Source of the DNA: Firmicutes bacterium UBA5201
GTDB lineage: Bacteria; Bacillota; Clostridia; Peptostreptococcales; Acidaminobacteraceae
Assembly: GCA_002412775.1 (NCBI GenBank)
Contig: DHVT01000023.1
Location: 1 to 64,000 of the forward strand
Direction of reading: 5' to 3'
DNA: 64,000 bases
This document shows positions 17,301 to 24,299 of this stretch, piece after piece (position 1 is the first letter of the stretch; each line of letters starts with the position of its first letter). The notes below the pieces were generated by a model. That model made no database searches. It saw only the letters and a list, made by a program, of their open reading frames with translations, and was not told the origin of the DNA. Made by a program: the position numbers and the translations under genes.

Positions 17301-17818
17301 AATTTCTTTTTAGAATCATTTATCAATTCCGAAACTTTAACAAATCCATATTTATGACTGGTTTTCCAAGTATATCTGAACGTTAAATTTAAATCCCGGT
17401 TAATTTCTTCAAACATAATCTTGTTTCCGATAGTGTTTTTATATAGGGTTCTTGTAATTTTATAGACACTAGAGTTGTGTTTTGAAAATGGCTTCCACAA
17501 GTAGTTTTTTTTACCATCAGAAACCACCAACACAGTATGCGATCCGGTCGTTTCATTGCTGTCGTGAATCTTATCATCTGTGTAGTAAGGGAATAATGCA
17601 GTTTCGGGCGATTTACGACCAGCTGTCAATCCACCTGTACTCGAAACAAACAACCAGAAATCCACATCACTGACAATGGTCATAAAAAACGGAGACATTT
17701 CATTATAATTTTCTATTTTAAAAAAAGTGTCGTTGTTGATTTGGATTGTCTCAAGTGAAACTTCCGCCTCAATTGATGATAAAAGTGTGTCACCAAAATA
17801 CAAATTGGTATCATTCAT
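14396..17818 (-). CDS. Very large putative carbohydrate-active protein, unassigned
   Basis: 1140 residues without signal peptide, so cytoplasmic. The N-terminal ~330 residues look beta-rich (GLTAGRKSPETALFPYY; FRYTWKTSHKYGFVKVSEL). The middle and C-terminal parts look like an all-helical toroid, with conserved-looking acidic and aromatic clusters: DPWSNIGYWGDHQVIYLLKL near residue 540, and RPEWNDANNALVGNGVSM near residue 670. This order (beta sandwich, then helical barrel) resembles GH94/GH149/GH161-type phosphorylases, but I cannot place it in a family. It is the last gene of the GH30 and sugar-ABC operon, so it probably acts on the imported oligosaccharide. Confidence 0.7.
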   Translation of the reverse strand: MNDTNLYFGDTLLSSIEAEVSLETIQINNDTFFKIENYNEMSPFFMTIVSDVDFWLFVSSTGGLTAGRKSPETALFPYYTDDKIHDSNETTGSHTVLVVSDGKKNYLWKPFSKHNSSVYKITRTLYKNTIGNKIMFEEINRDLNLTFRYTWKTSHKYGFVKVSELINDSKKKLSIRVLDGIRNILPYGVDTLLQATRSTLVDGYKRNELIEDHGLGIFTLSSIISDKAEPSESLKSTTVWSKGLDCPVYLLSEQQISAFEKNEKIVTELDVKGRRGAFYVSSTIGLEDHESKEWLIVSELNQSAAKIESLMEEMDAGESILASLENDVLKGDDNLKKLVFEADGFQMTANANTIYRHFSNTLYNIMRGGIYASGYDIETLDLKQFIENWNKVVYSKHSDYLNALPEMINYFELLSRVEMRKDLELERLVREYLPLTYSRRHGDPSRPWNKFNIEVTKETGEKNLNFEGNWRDIFQNWEALSLSYPGYIESIISKFVNASTADGYNPYRITKEGVDWEKLDSADPWSNIGYWGDHQVIYLLKLMELSRKYRPDGLSSLLHKNVFVYANVPYRIKGLNDLLKDPKNTIIYDEVSSEMIREKVAKIGADGKLVFVGDELYHVNLMEKLLVILLSKLSNYIPKGGIWMNTQRPEWNDANNALVGNGVSMVTLYYLYRYLDFVAVLLEDLKEDVIVSIEVKDLFEGIFEVLGESTKHLGSQLSDEVRFDIVSRLGKLGEIYRETIYNNGFSGKKQGLSIEALKAFVNLTMTHLKDTIDDNKRADGLYHAYNLVKFGKDTCSISYLYEMLEGQVAVLSSKALDSKEVLRVLKALRESAIYRGDQNSYMLYPVRELPKFMNKNIIPEDMVQSSHILTTELEKGLTRFVEKDVKGQYHFSGQFRNGTEIMDAIVKVDEYTEKDILKVGEIFTDLFDHHSFTGRSGTFYKYEGLGCIYWHMVSKLVLAAEENFYMASTHAARSEDANKLAEYFHALKAGIGVEKSPVDYGAFPTDAYSHTPGFAGVQQPGMTGQVKEDIISRFGELGVNISDGEIYFNPRLLSRDELLHRKTEWKLPSGTILLDEKQLGFTICSVPIIYELNNYQAITICYDNGDKYTFENILKLNKQISQSIFNRDGKIAKIIVKVKL

Positions 17819-17857
17819 AATTAATTTTCTCCAGACATTGTAAATATTTCATATTTG

Positions 17858-18775
17858 TTAACCTTTTACCGCTCCTGCTGAAATATTTTCGATTAGATAT
17901 TTAGAGGCAAAGATAAATACGACTACAATCGGAACAATTGAAATGGCAAAACCCAAATAAATCGCACCTTGATTTTGATACCAAATTCTTAATGCTTTTA
18001 AAGAGGATATGACCATTGGTAGAGTTTCATTTTCCTTGGAACTTAAAATAACCCTTGCACTAAGGTAATTATTCCAAGAACCAATAAAAGTGAATATCGA
18101 CATTGTCGCAACACCTGGTGCCATTAGAGGCAACGCAATTCTGTGAAAAATATACAATTCACCTGCACCATCAATCCTTGCGGACTCTATGATTTCTTTA
18201 CTCAGCGCCGCACTAATATAGGCTCTTAAGAAAAACACAGTGCCTATTGAAGCGATTGAAGGGATGATTAATGCCGCATGCGTGTCCATAAGTCCGAGCT
18301 GAGTCATCCATTTCACATAACCCAAGAATGCCAGCTGACTTGGAACCATCATGAATATCAGAATAATCCCAAATAAAACATTTCTACCTTTGAACTGATA
18401 CATATGAAAGCCATAAGCTGTCAGCGCTGAAAAGTATCCCGATAATACTGTAACCAATGTTGCGATCTTAAGTGAATTCCAAAAGCCACGTCCTATATTG
18501 ACATTTTCAACCAAAATCTTATAATTTTCCACTAAACTGGTACCGGGAAATAATGTAATGCCTTGCGTTGAAATTGACATTCCATCACGAGTAGAATTGA
18601 TTATTACGATCCAAAATGGAACGATGGCAACCAACACCAACAATGCAAGAAAAAAATAAATGATGGAATAGACCATAATATTTTTCCTTTTCACTTTTTT
18701 CTTGAGTTTTTTCCTTTGAATATTATTCTTTTGGATTTGGTCATCCGTTTGATCTATGTTGTTTAAATCATTCAT
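17858..18775 (-). CDS. Sugar ABC transporter permease (MalG type)
   Basis: About 305 residues with six membrane helices after a basic N-terminal tail (KKLKKKVKRKN). The coupling loop ESARIDGAGELYIFHRIALP (EAA motif) is clear. It pairs with the MalF-type permease, whose stop it overlaps by 8 bases. The ATG at 18775 has GAAGGGAAG upstream. No ATPase is encoded in the locus; a shared one elsewhere (MsmK/UgpC type) is likely. Confidence 0.9.
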   Translation of the reverse strand: MNDLNNIDQTDDQIQKNNIQRKKLKKKVKRKNIMVYSIIYFFLALLVLVAIVPFWIVIINSTRDGMSISTQGITLFPGTSLVENYKILVENVNIGRGFWNSLKIATLVTVLSGYFSALTAYGFHMYQFKGRNVLFGIILIFMMVPSQLAFLGYVKWMTQLGLMDTHAALIIPSIASIGTVFFLRAYISAALSKEIIESARIDGAGELYIFHRIALPLMAPGVATMSIFTFIGSWNNYLSARVILSSKENETLPMVISSLKALRIWYQNQGAIYLGFAISIVPIVVVFIFASKYLIENISAGAVKG

Positions 18776-19733
18776 GTTTAGCACTTCCCTTCGATGCAGA
18801 CAGTTCTTTTATTCTTGCCTTTACTTGCCTACGATTATCAAAAAATTCCTTGATTTCCTTTTTATTTGTCAAAATTGTAAAGACAATTGTAAAAGTCATA
18901 ATAACAACAAACAACGCAAAAGATAACGCTGATGCATAACCATAATTCTTATGGACAAAAGCCATGTTGTAAATATAGACAATCATAGTATTTAAACTAC
19001 CTGCCGGGAATCCTTTACCATCGGTAATCAAGAACGGAATATCAAATAATTGTAGTCCACCGATCAACCCTGTAACCATGACATACATTAGGATCGGTTT
19101 TATGGAAGGGATTGTGATGTTGAGCAGCACTTGAATTCTACCCGCCCCATCAATACGTGCGGCTTCAAAAAGTTCTTTACTGACCGCTTGTACAGAAGCC
19201 ATGAACAAGATAAACGAGTTGCCGAACCACATCCACGTCTGAATACCAGAAACACTCATTTGAGCCATAATTGGCTTTGTTAACCATCCAATTGGTTTAT
19301 CAATCCATCCAACATTGAAAAGCACTTGATTGACAACACCATAGTCTTTATCAAGTAATTTCATAAAAATTAGTGCGATCGTCGCGGCTGCAATTAAATT
19401 CGGCAAATAGAATATCACTCTAAAAAAACCCAAACCTTTAACTTTATACTTGATATCTGAGAAAATCATGACGAGTAATAAGGCTAGAAAAATTTGAAAT
19501 ATGATATTCACACCCCAAATTTTGAGTGTATTTAAAAACGCATCCACTAGATTAGGGTCTTTAAATAGCAATTTGAAATTATCGGCTCCAATAAATACTT
19601 TTGGGCCAAAACCTTTATATCGAGTCATTGATAGGTACAAAGTAAAGATGATCGGATATGCATTGAACAGGAAGAAAACCAAGAAGAAAGGTGATATAAA
19701 AAGGTATCCTACTTTGTCTTTTATTTTTTTCAT
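18768..19733 (-). CDS. Sugar ABC transporter permease (MalF type)
   Basis: About 321 residues, six membrane helices, EAA loop EAARIDGAGRIQVLLNITIP at about residue 195. The ATG at 19733 has GGAG six bases upstream; another in-frame ATG 12 bases earlier lacks one. It follows the binding-protein gene across a strong hairpin, which fits lower expression of the permeases than of the binding protein. Confidence 0.9.
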   Translation of the reverse strand: MKKIKDKVGYLFISPFFLVFFLFNAYPIIFTLYLSMTRYKGFGPKVFIGADNFKLLFKDPNLVDAFLNTLKIWGVNIIFQIFLALLLVMIFSDIKYKVKGLGFFRVIFYLPNLIAAATIALIFMKLLDKDYGVVNQVLFNVGWIDKPIGWLTKPIMAQMSVSGIQTWMWFGNSFILFMASVQAVSKELFEAARIDGAGRIQVLLNITIPSIKPILMYVMVTGLIGGLQLFDIPFLITDGKGFPAGSLNTMIVYIYNMAFVHKNYGYASALSFALFVVIMTFTIVFTILTNKKEIKEFFDNRRQVKARIKELSASKGSAKHE

Positions 19734-19752
19734 TTCACTCTCCATCTAAAAA

Positions 19753-19788
19753 AGTATACAAAAGTAGACTTAGAGTCTACTTTTGTAT
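19753..19788 (-). terminator. Intercistronic attenuator hairpin after the binding-protein gene
   Basis: A perfect 15-bp inverted repeat (arms 19756-19770 and 19774-19788) with loop TAG, followed on the minus strand by a T-rich run. It lies between binding protein and permease genes, where partial termination commonly sets their ratio. Confidence 0.8.
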
Positions 19789-19797
19789 CATGATCAT

Positions 19798-21366
19798 TTA
19801 TTCTGTTGGCAATCCGTCCACATAGATTTCTGGATAAGTTACTTGAACATCTTTGTAAAATGCTTTTAGTGTATCTGCTACTGAAGTATAACCAGCAACA
19901 CCTTGCTTATAATTTGTGACATGAACGCCCAACAAATCGTTCAATCCTCTGTCATATATTGTTACATTTGATAAATCAATCTTCGATGCCTCTTCGTTGA
20001 ATACTTGTAAATGATTCATACCGCCTAAAGATTCACGTCCATCATATTTTGCGATAACAGGAGCCATTACTGATTCAACTGAATACATATCACTATCTGC
20101 TGCTTGTCTTGCCGCTAATCGTTCTTTATCAAACAACATGGATTTAACAAAAGCAAATGCGGTTTCAGGAGATTTAGCTGCTGAATTGATTCCTACATAA
20201 GTACCACCCCAGAAGTAAGAATTAGGACCTACTGCCATACCCCAGTTACCTTTGTAAGGTGCTACAGCATATGCATCTTTTGTAGCTTGGTCCGCATCTT
20301 CTGCAGGTTTAGCCAATGTATTGCCCTGAGCATCAACTTTCTCCATGTTTGGCTCAATAATATACTTAAGACCCCATGTAGGCATTGAATAAGCCATTAC
20401 TTGCCAAGTAGTACCTTGTGCATCAACCAAATCTTTATCCATAGCATCGAACCAAGGACCACTCCACTCGGCAGCATTGGCTGTCAATGAAGTTTCAATG
20501 GTTTCACCATACATGTTTTCCACCATTTTGATATAAGGAATTTGCTCTTTGATTTTCTCTGGATTCAAAGTGCCGTTCTCATCAACCCATTTAACAGGAT
20601 TGTTTGTACCAGCAGCAAAGAATCTAACTGCTTGATCATCTGGGAATAAACGCCATTTTGAGTTGAACGCTTTAACTTCCTCTTGAGCAGCCAATAAGTT
20701 TTCAATTGAATTGAATTTGTTAGCACTTACCCAAGTGGATACTGCTGTGTTGTAATCTGGAGCATCCAGTGATGGGAAACCCGCTTCAGCGCCCCAAACA
20801 TCTGTTGCCATATCAGTCTTGAAGAAGATTGCGCCTGGTGTTACTTGCCATGATAATGCGGCTAAATTCCCAGTTGCCGGGTCAACACCTGATTGCCAGA
20901 TATATTCTTTATAGTCAGCCTTTTCAGCTGCCAAATCAACATCTGAACTGCTTGCCATCATTGCTTCTAAATTACCGTAATACCCAGCTTCAATGAATTG
21001 TTTGATTTGATCCAACTCACCAGTAAAAATATCTGGTCCTTTACCCGATTCAAGTGCAGGTAATATTTTGTCCATGTAACCATCTTGAATGGATACTGCT
21101 ACAAACTCTACCTGTAAACCTTCAAAAGGTTTTCCAGGTGCTGTGTACATTTCCTTAAAGTAATCGATGTCACCAGCAGTTTGGAGTTCATCAGTAAATG
21201 ACCAAATAACCAATTTTTCTTTTGAATAATCTTTACTTTCATCAACAGCTACGTTTTGAGATTCTCCAGTACCAACTGAAGTTGGTGCGGCTTTTGTTCC
21301 ACAAGCCGTTAATACAAGTGATGCTACCATCAAGATAATAAGTAAAATAGATAACTTCTTCATCAT
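19798..21366 (-). CDS. Extracellular sugar-binding lipoprotein
   Basis: 522 residues from ATG ATG at 21366 (AAAAGGGGCG upstream). The signal peptide ends in VLTACG (lipobox LTAC, Cys about residue 22). The mature protein reads EKLVIWSFTDELQ and GKGPDIFTGELDQIKQF, as in family 1 sugar-binding proteins. It delivers an oligosaccharide, plausibly a beta-glucoside given GH30 next door, to the two permeases. A promoter with a LacI-type operator lies directly upstream. Confidence 0.92.
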   Translation of the reverse strand: MMKKLSILLIILMVASLVLTACGTKAAPTSVGTGESQNVAVDESKDYSKEKLVIWSFTDELQTAGDIDYFKEMYTAPGKPFEGLQVEFVAVSIQDGYMDKILPALESGKGPDIFTGELDQIKQFIEAGYYGNLEAMMASSSDVDLAAEKADYKEYIWQSGVDPATGNLAALSWQVTPGAIFFKTDMATDVWGAEAGFPSLDAPDYNTAVSTWVSANKFNSIENLLAAQEEVKAFNSKWRLFPDDQAVRFFAAGTNNPVKWVDENGTLNPEKIKEQIPYIKMVENMYGETIETSLTANAAEWSGPWFDAMDKDLVDAQGTTWQVMAYSMPTWGLKYIIEPNMEKVDAQGNTLAKPAEDADQATKDAYAVAPYKGNWGMAVGPNSYFWGGTYVGINSAAKSPETAFAFVKSMLFDKERLAARQAADSDMYSVESVMAPVIAKYDGRESLGGMNHLQVFNEEASKIDLSNVTIYDRGLNDLLGVHVTNYKQGVAGYTSVADTLKAFYKDVQVTYPEIYVDGLPTE

Positions 21367-21415
21367 TACGCCCCTTTTGTTTAAATTTTGCAACAAGTAA
21401 CTATGTTGTAGTTAT

Positions 21416-21445
21416 AATATAGCACATTTACGAAATCGATTTCAA
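21416..21445 (-). promoter_or_regulatory. Promoter of the binding-protein gene with LacI-type operator
   Basis: TTGAAA (21440-21445), an 18-bp spacer and TATATT (21416-21421). The palindrome GAAATCGATTTC at 21432-21443 overlaps the -35 and spacer, so a bound repressor would block polymerase. It also resembles a CcpA cre site. Confidence 0.75.
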
Positions 21446-21587
21446 TACTTATTTTAATAAATCGTCACAGTTTTATTTTGGCAACGTTTTCATAGTGAGT
21501 AATTCATATGGAATTACACGAATCATTCAGCATCAATTGGTTGTTGCCAAGCCTTCACCCTACTTGACTTTGATATTTCAAATTAAA

Positions 21588-21599
21588 GAAATCGATTGC
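21588..21599 (-). promoter_or_regulatory. Second LacI-type/cre operator
   Basis: GAAATCGATTGC at 21588-21599, half matching the palindromes at 21432 and 23027. Read on the minus strand it also fits the CcpA cre consensus, so catabolite repression is an alternative. It lies just past the GH30 stop, 145 bases upstream of the binding-protein promoter. Confidence 0.6.
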
Positions 21600-21610
21600 A
21601 TTATTTGTTG

Positions 21611-22972
21611 TTATTCTGCGGATTTCAAAACAAACGTCGTGATGGAGTGATCTGGCAAATTAATATTCATGCCTTTCCCATCGACAACAAGAGCCATCTC
21701 TGCTATCCAACCTTCATTTTGTGCCACGACAACGATATCCCCATTAGGATTTCTGAAAGCAACCGCATATACACCTTCCTTCGTCACACTGATTTCCAGT
21801 CTTTTGGCACCGACTTCGATATATTTGGAAAAATGTCCGATATAGTAATAAGAATTGTTGTAGATCAATTCTTTCTTGTTACGATCATACATGATTGGCG
21901 CTTCGCAATAGTTGTAGACGTGATTTGGTCCACCATTTTCGTTAAGGACCAAATTCCAATCCATCCATCCTCGACTCCAATTGTTGAAATCACCAATAAT
22001 ATTCCGACCGTAGCGTTCGCAATTTGACCAAGAACCCAAATAACCATTGAATACCGCATTTTCTGAAGTTGTTGTCAATTCCACACACCCTTCAGTAAAC
22101 AAAATGTGTTTGTCAGGGAAAAGATTGTGTAGAGCAGTCAGATTCTCAAACGCCTCACTGACATACCAATGATTGCCTGTTCCCCATACATATTTTGAGG
22201 CTTCCTCATCCGCAAGTACAACGGCGCCACGTTCAACCATCACATCACGGTTATGATCCCATATGATGATATTGGTCCCAGGACATGATTTTTCCAAAAC
22301 TGGACCTAGATGGTTTTTCACAAAATCGCGTTCTTCTTCAGCTGTATAAATACACGAATCCCATGTTTGGGTCGCAAGTGGCTCATTTTGAACACTGACA
22401 CCCCATATATCAATTTCGCGTTCTTTCATTGCATCAACAAACATCGCATAATAGTTTGCCCATGCCCCATAATACTCAGGCAGCAATTTACCACCATAAT
22501 TCATTTCTTTTGTATCCTTCATGAAAGCAGGCGGACTCCATGGGGATGCAAGAATTTTTAGTGGCTCTTTAGCATAGACCATAGCGTCTTTAATCATTGG
22601 AATAACCCATCTGTCCTCACGTGAAATATCAAATGAAACGAGTTCCTTATCCCCTTCCTCAACATAGGTATAGTTCTCGAGGGCAAAGTCACAAGAATGA
22701 ATATGGACACGTCCAAGCACATAACCCAGTCCTTGATCACTGGAAAAATAAGCGCGGATGGCTTCATCCCTCACTTCCGGTGGTGCTTCTGACAAAGTGA
22801 ATGCCGCCGATTCCGTAAAAGCACCTCCAAAGCCCATAAATTCTTGATATTCCTGTTTGCTGTTGACGGCAATTACTTTTCTTGCAGGGTCAAAACTGCC
22901 GGTCTGACGTTCAGGCAACTGTATCCAGTATTTTGAATCCTTCTTTTCCGATCTTACAGATAATACTTTCAT
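21611..22972 (-). CDS. Glycoside hydrolase family 30 (glucosylceramidase-like)
   Basis: 453 residues with no signal peptide. The acid/base Glu is in GVSVQNEPLA and the nucleophile Glu in ILFTEGCVE. The barrel opens with FMGFGGAFTESAAFTL, and a C-terminal beta domain follows. GH30 enzymes remove beta-linked glucose, xylose or fucose. Lack of a signal means it cleaves imported oligosaccharides. The ATG at 22972 has GGGAGG upstream. A promoter with a perfect operator precedes it. Confidence 0.92.
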   Translation of the reverse strand: MKVLSVRSEKKDSKYWIQLPERQTGSFDPARKVIAVNSKQEYQEFMGFGGAFTESAAFTLSEAPPEVRDEAIRAYFSSDQGLGYVLGRVHIHSCDFALENYTYVEEGDKELVSFDISREDRWVIPMIKDAMVYAKEPLKILASPWSPPAFMKDTKEMNYGGKLLPEYYGAWANYYAMFVDAMKEREIDIWGVSVQNEPLATQTWDSCIYTAEEERDFVKNHLGPVLEKSCPGTNIIIWDHNRDVMVERGAVVLADEEASKYVWGTGNHWYVSEAFENLTALHNLFPDKHILFTEGCVELTTTSENAVFNGYLGSWSNCERYGRNIIGDFNNWSRGWMDWNLVLNENGGPNHVYNYCEAPIMYDRNKKELIYNNSYYYIGHFSKYIEVGAKRLEISVTKEGVYAVAFRNPNGDIVVVAQNEGWIAEMALVVDGKGMNINLPDHSITTFVLKSAE

Positions 22973-23026
22973 AAAACCTCCCAAGTCTTTATTACATGCC
23001 CCTCCATGAAAATTTCATTCCTATCT

Positions 23027-23076
23027 CGAAATCGATTTCGATGCCTCTATTTTATCAGATGTCCATTTAAAAGCAA
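23027..23076 (-). promoter_or_regulatory. GH30 promoter and LacI-type operator
   Basis: TTGCTT (23071-23076), a 16-bp spacer and TAAAAT (23049-23054). The 14-bp perfect palindrome CGAAATCGATTTCG is at 23027-23040, about +2 to +15, a classic repressor position. Confidence 0.75.
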
Positions 23077-23081
23077 ATAAA

Positions 23082-23107
23082 AAAAAGTACATCATTTTGT
23101 ACTTTTT
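23082..23107 (-). terminator. Terminator of the LacI gene
   Basis: AAAAAGTAC and its complement around an 8-base loop, with A and T runs on the two sides. It overlaps the LacI stop codon and separates it from GH30. Confidence 0.75.
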
Positions 23108-24102
23108 CTAATAATCAGTTCCACCGGCACACGTTTTACGATTCCCGGCTCTAAATTTAATTCTTCGTTTATAAGTGATATTAAGTGTTTCGCAGCCTCC
23201 GTACCAATCATCTTTTTGTTTTGTGAGACCGTGGTGAGTGAAGGCGATGTATAACGCGTCAGCTCGATATTATCAAATCCGATTACCGATACATCATTTG
23301 GCACTTCATATCCCAGCTCCTTCAAAGCGATTATTGCACCTAATGCGATGTCATCACTGGCTGCATATATGGCATCTGGAATGCCACTGTTTTGCTTAAT
23401 GATCTGAAGCAATGCGTTTTTACCACTGTTATAATCATAGTTGTATGCTTCCACTATCAAATTCTCATCCACTTCAATTCCATGTTTTTCAAGTGTATCC
23501 TTATAACCTTCAAGACGCTCCATTGCTGAGAACGATCTCAGAGGACCTGCTATGTGGGCAATCTGCTTGGCACCTTCAAGCATCAGATATTCAAGTGCCA
23601 TTCGTGTACCTTGAAAGTTGTCTGATATGATCGTAGGAACATTGATCAGTCCATTGTCGACAGTGACGATTGGGATACCGCTTTCTGTCAATTCCTTTAA
23701 ATTTGCATCATCAACATCCACTGTCAAGATCAGTACACCATCGATGTTTTTATACTTACACCATTCCAGATAGGTCAATGATTGTGCACCAACTTTTTTT
23801 GACACAAAAGTCACTTCATATCCCAGTGCTTCAACATATGTTTTGAACTCTTGCAAGACACCACTAAAGAAGTGGTGTTCCAGTCCGATATTTAAATCTT
23901 CACTGAACAAAATACCGATTGACCAACTATTTCTTGTCTTCAGAAGTCTGGCATTGGAATTTGGGACATACCCCATTTCTTTCGCAAGCGCCAATATTTC
24001 CTCTTTACGTTTTTTACTCACTTGATTTGAGTTGTTCAGCGCTTTGGAAACTGTACTTGACGCACAACCAGCTCTTTTTGCTATATCATAAATGGTCACC
24101 AT
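23092..24102 (-). CDS. LacI-family transcriptional repressor
   Basis: 336 residues from the ATG at 24102 (AAGGAGAG upstream). The HTH is VTIYDIAKRAGCASSTVSKA with hinge NSNQVSKKRKEE. The sugar-binding core runs from SIGILFSEDLNIG to VSVIGFDNIELTRYTSPSLT. It is the likely reader of the GAAATCGATTTC sites at 21432 and 23027, with the imported sugar as inducer. No such site was seen at its own start. Confidence 0.92.
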   Translation of the reverse strand: MVTIYDIAKRAGCASSTVSKALNNSNQVSKKRKEEILALAKEMGYVPNSNARLLKTRNSWSIGILFSEDLNIGLEHHFFSGVLQEFKTYVEALGYEVTFVSKKVGAQSLTYLEWCKYKNIDGVLILTVDVDDANLKELTESGIPIVTVDNGLINVPTIISDNFQGTRMALEYLMLEGAKQIAHIAGPLRSFSAMERLEGYKDTLEKHGIEVDENLIVEAYNYDYNSGKNALLQIIKQNSGIPDAIYAASDDIALGAIIALKELGYEVPNDVSVIGFDNIELTRYTSPSLTTVSQNKKMIGTEAAKHLISLINEELNLEPGIVKRVPVELIIRKSTK

Positions 24103-24299
24103 TTTCTGCTCTCCTTGTAGATTTATATCCTCTACATTTGATTTCATTTGATTTGTCTTTCATGCTATACTTGTTCATTCTATCAAGAAATCCTATTTTA
24201 TTAAAGTGGTTAATGAAAAGTCTTCTCAAATTTTACTTTTTCTTGCATTACAAGATCACTGATCATCCATACACACTTAGCGCTTCACGAACAAAGAAT

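Noticed and set aside
18530..18550. GTACC/GGG pattern inside the sugar permease gene
   Set aside because: It lies in a well-conserved coding region and lacks the flanking repeat halves, so it is chance.
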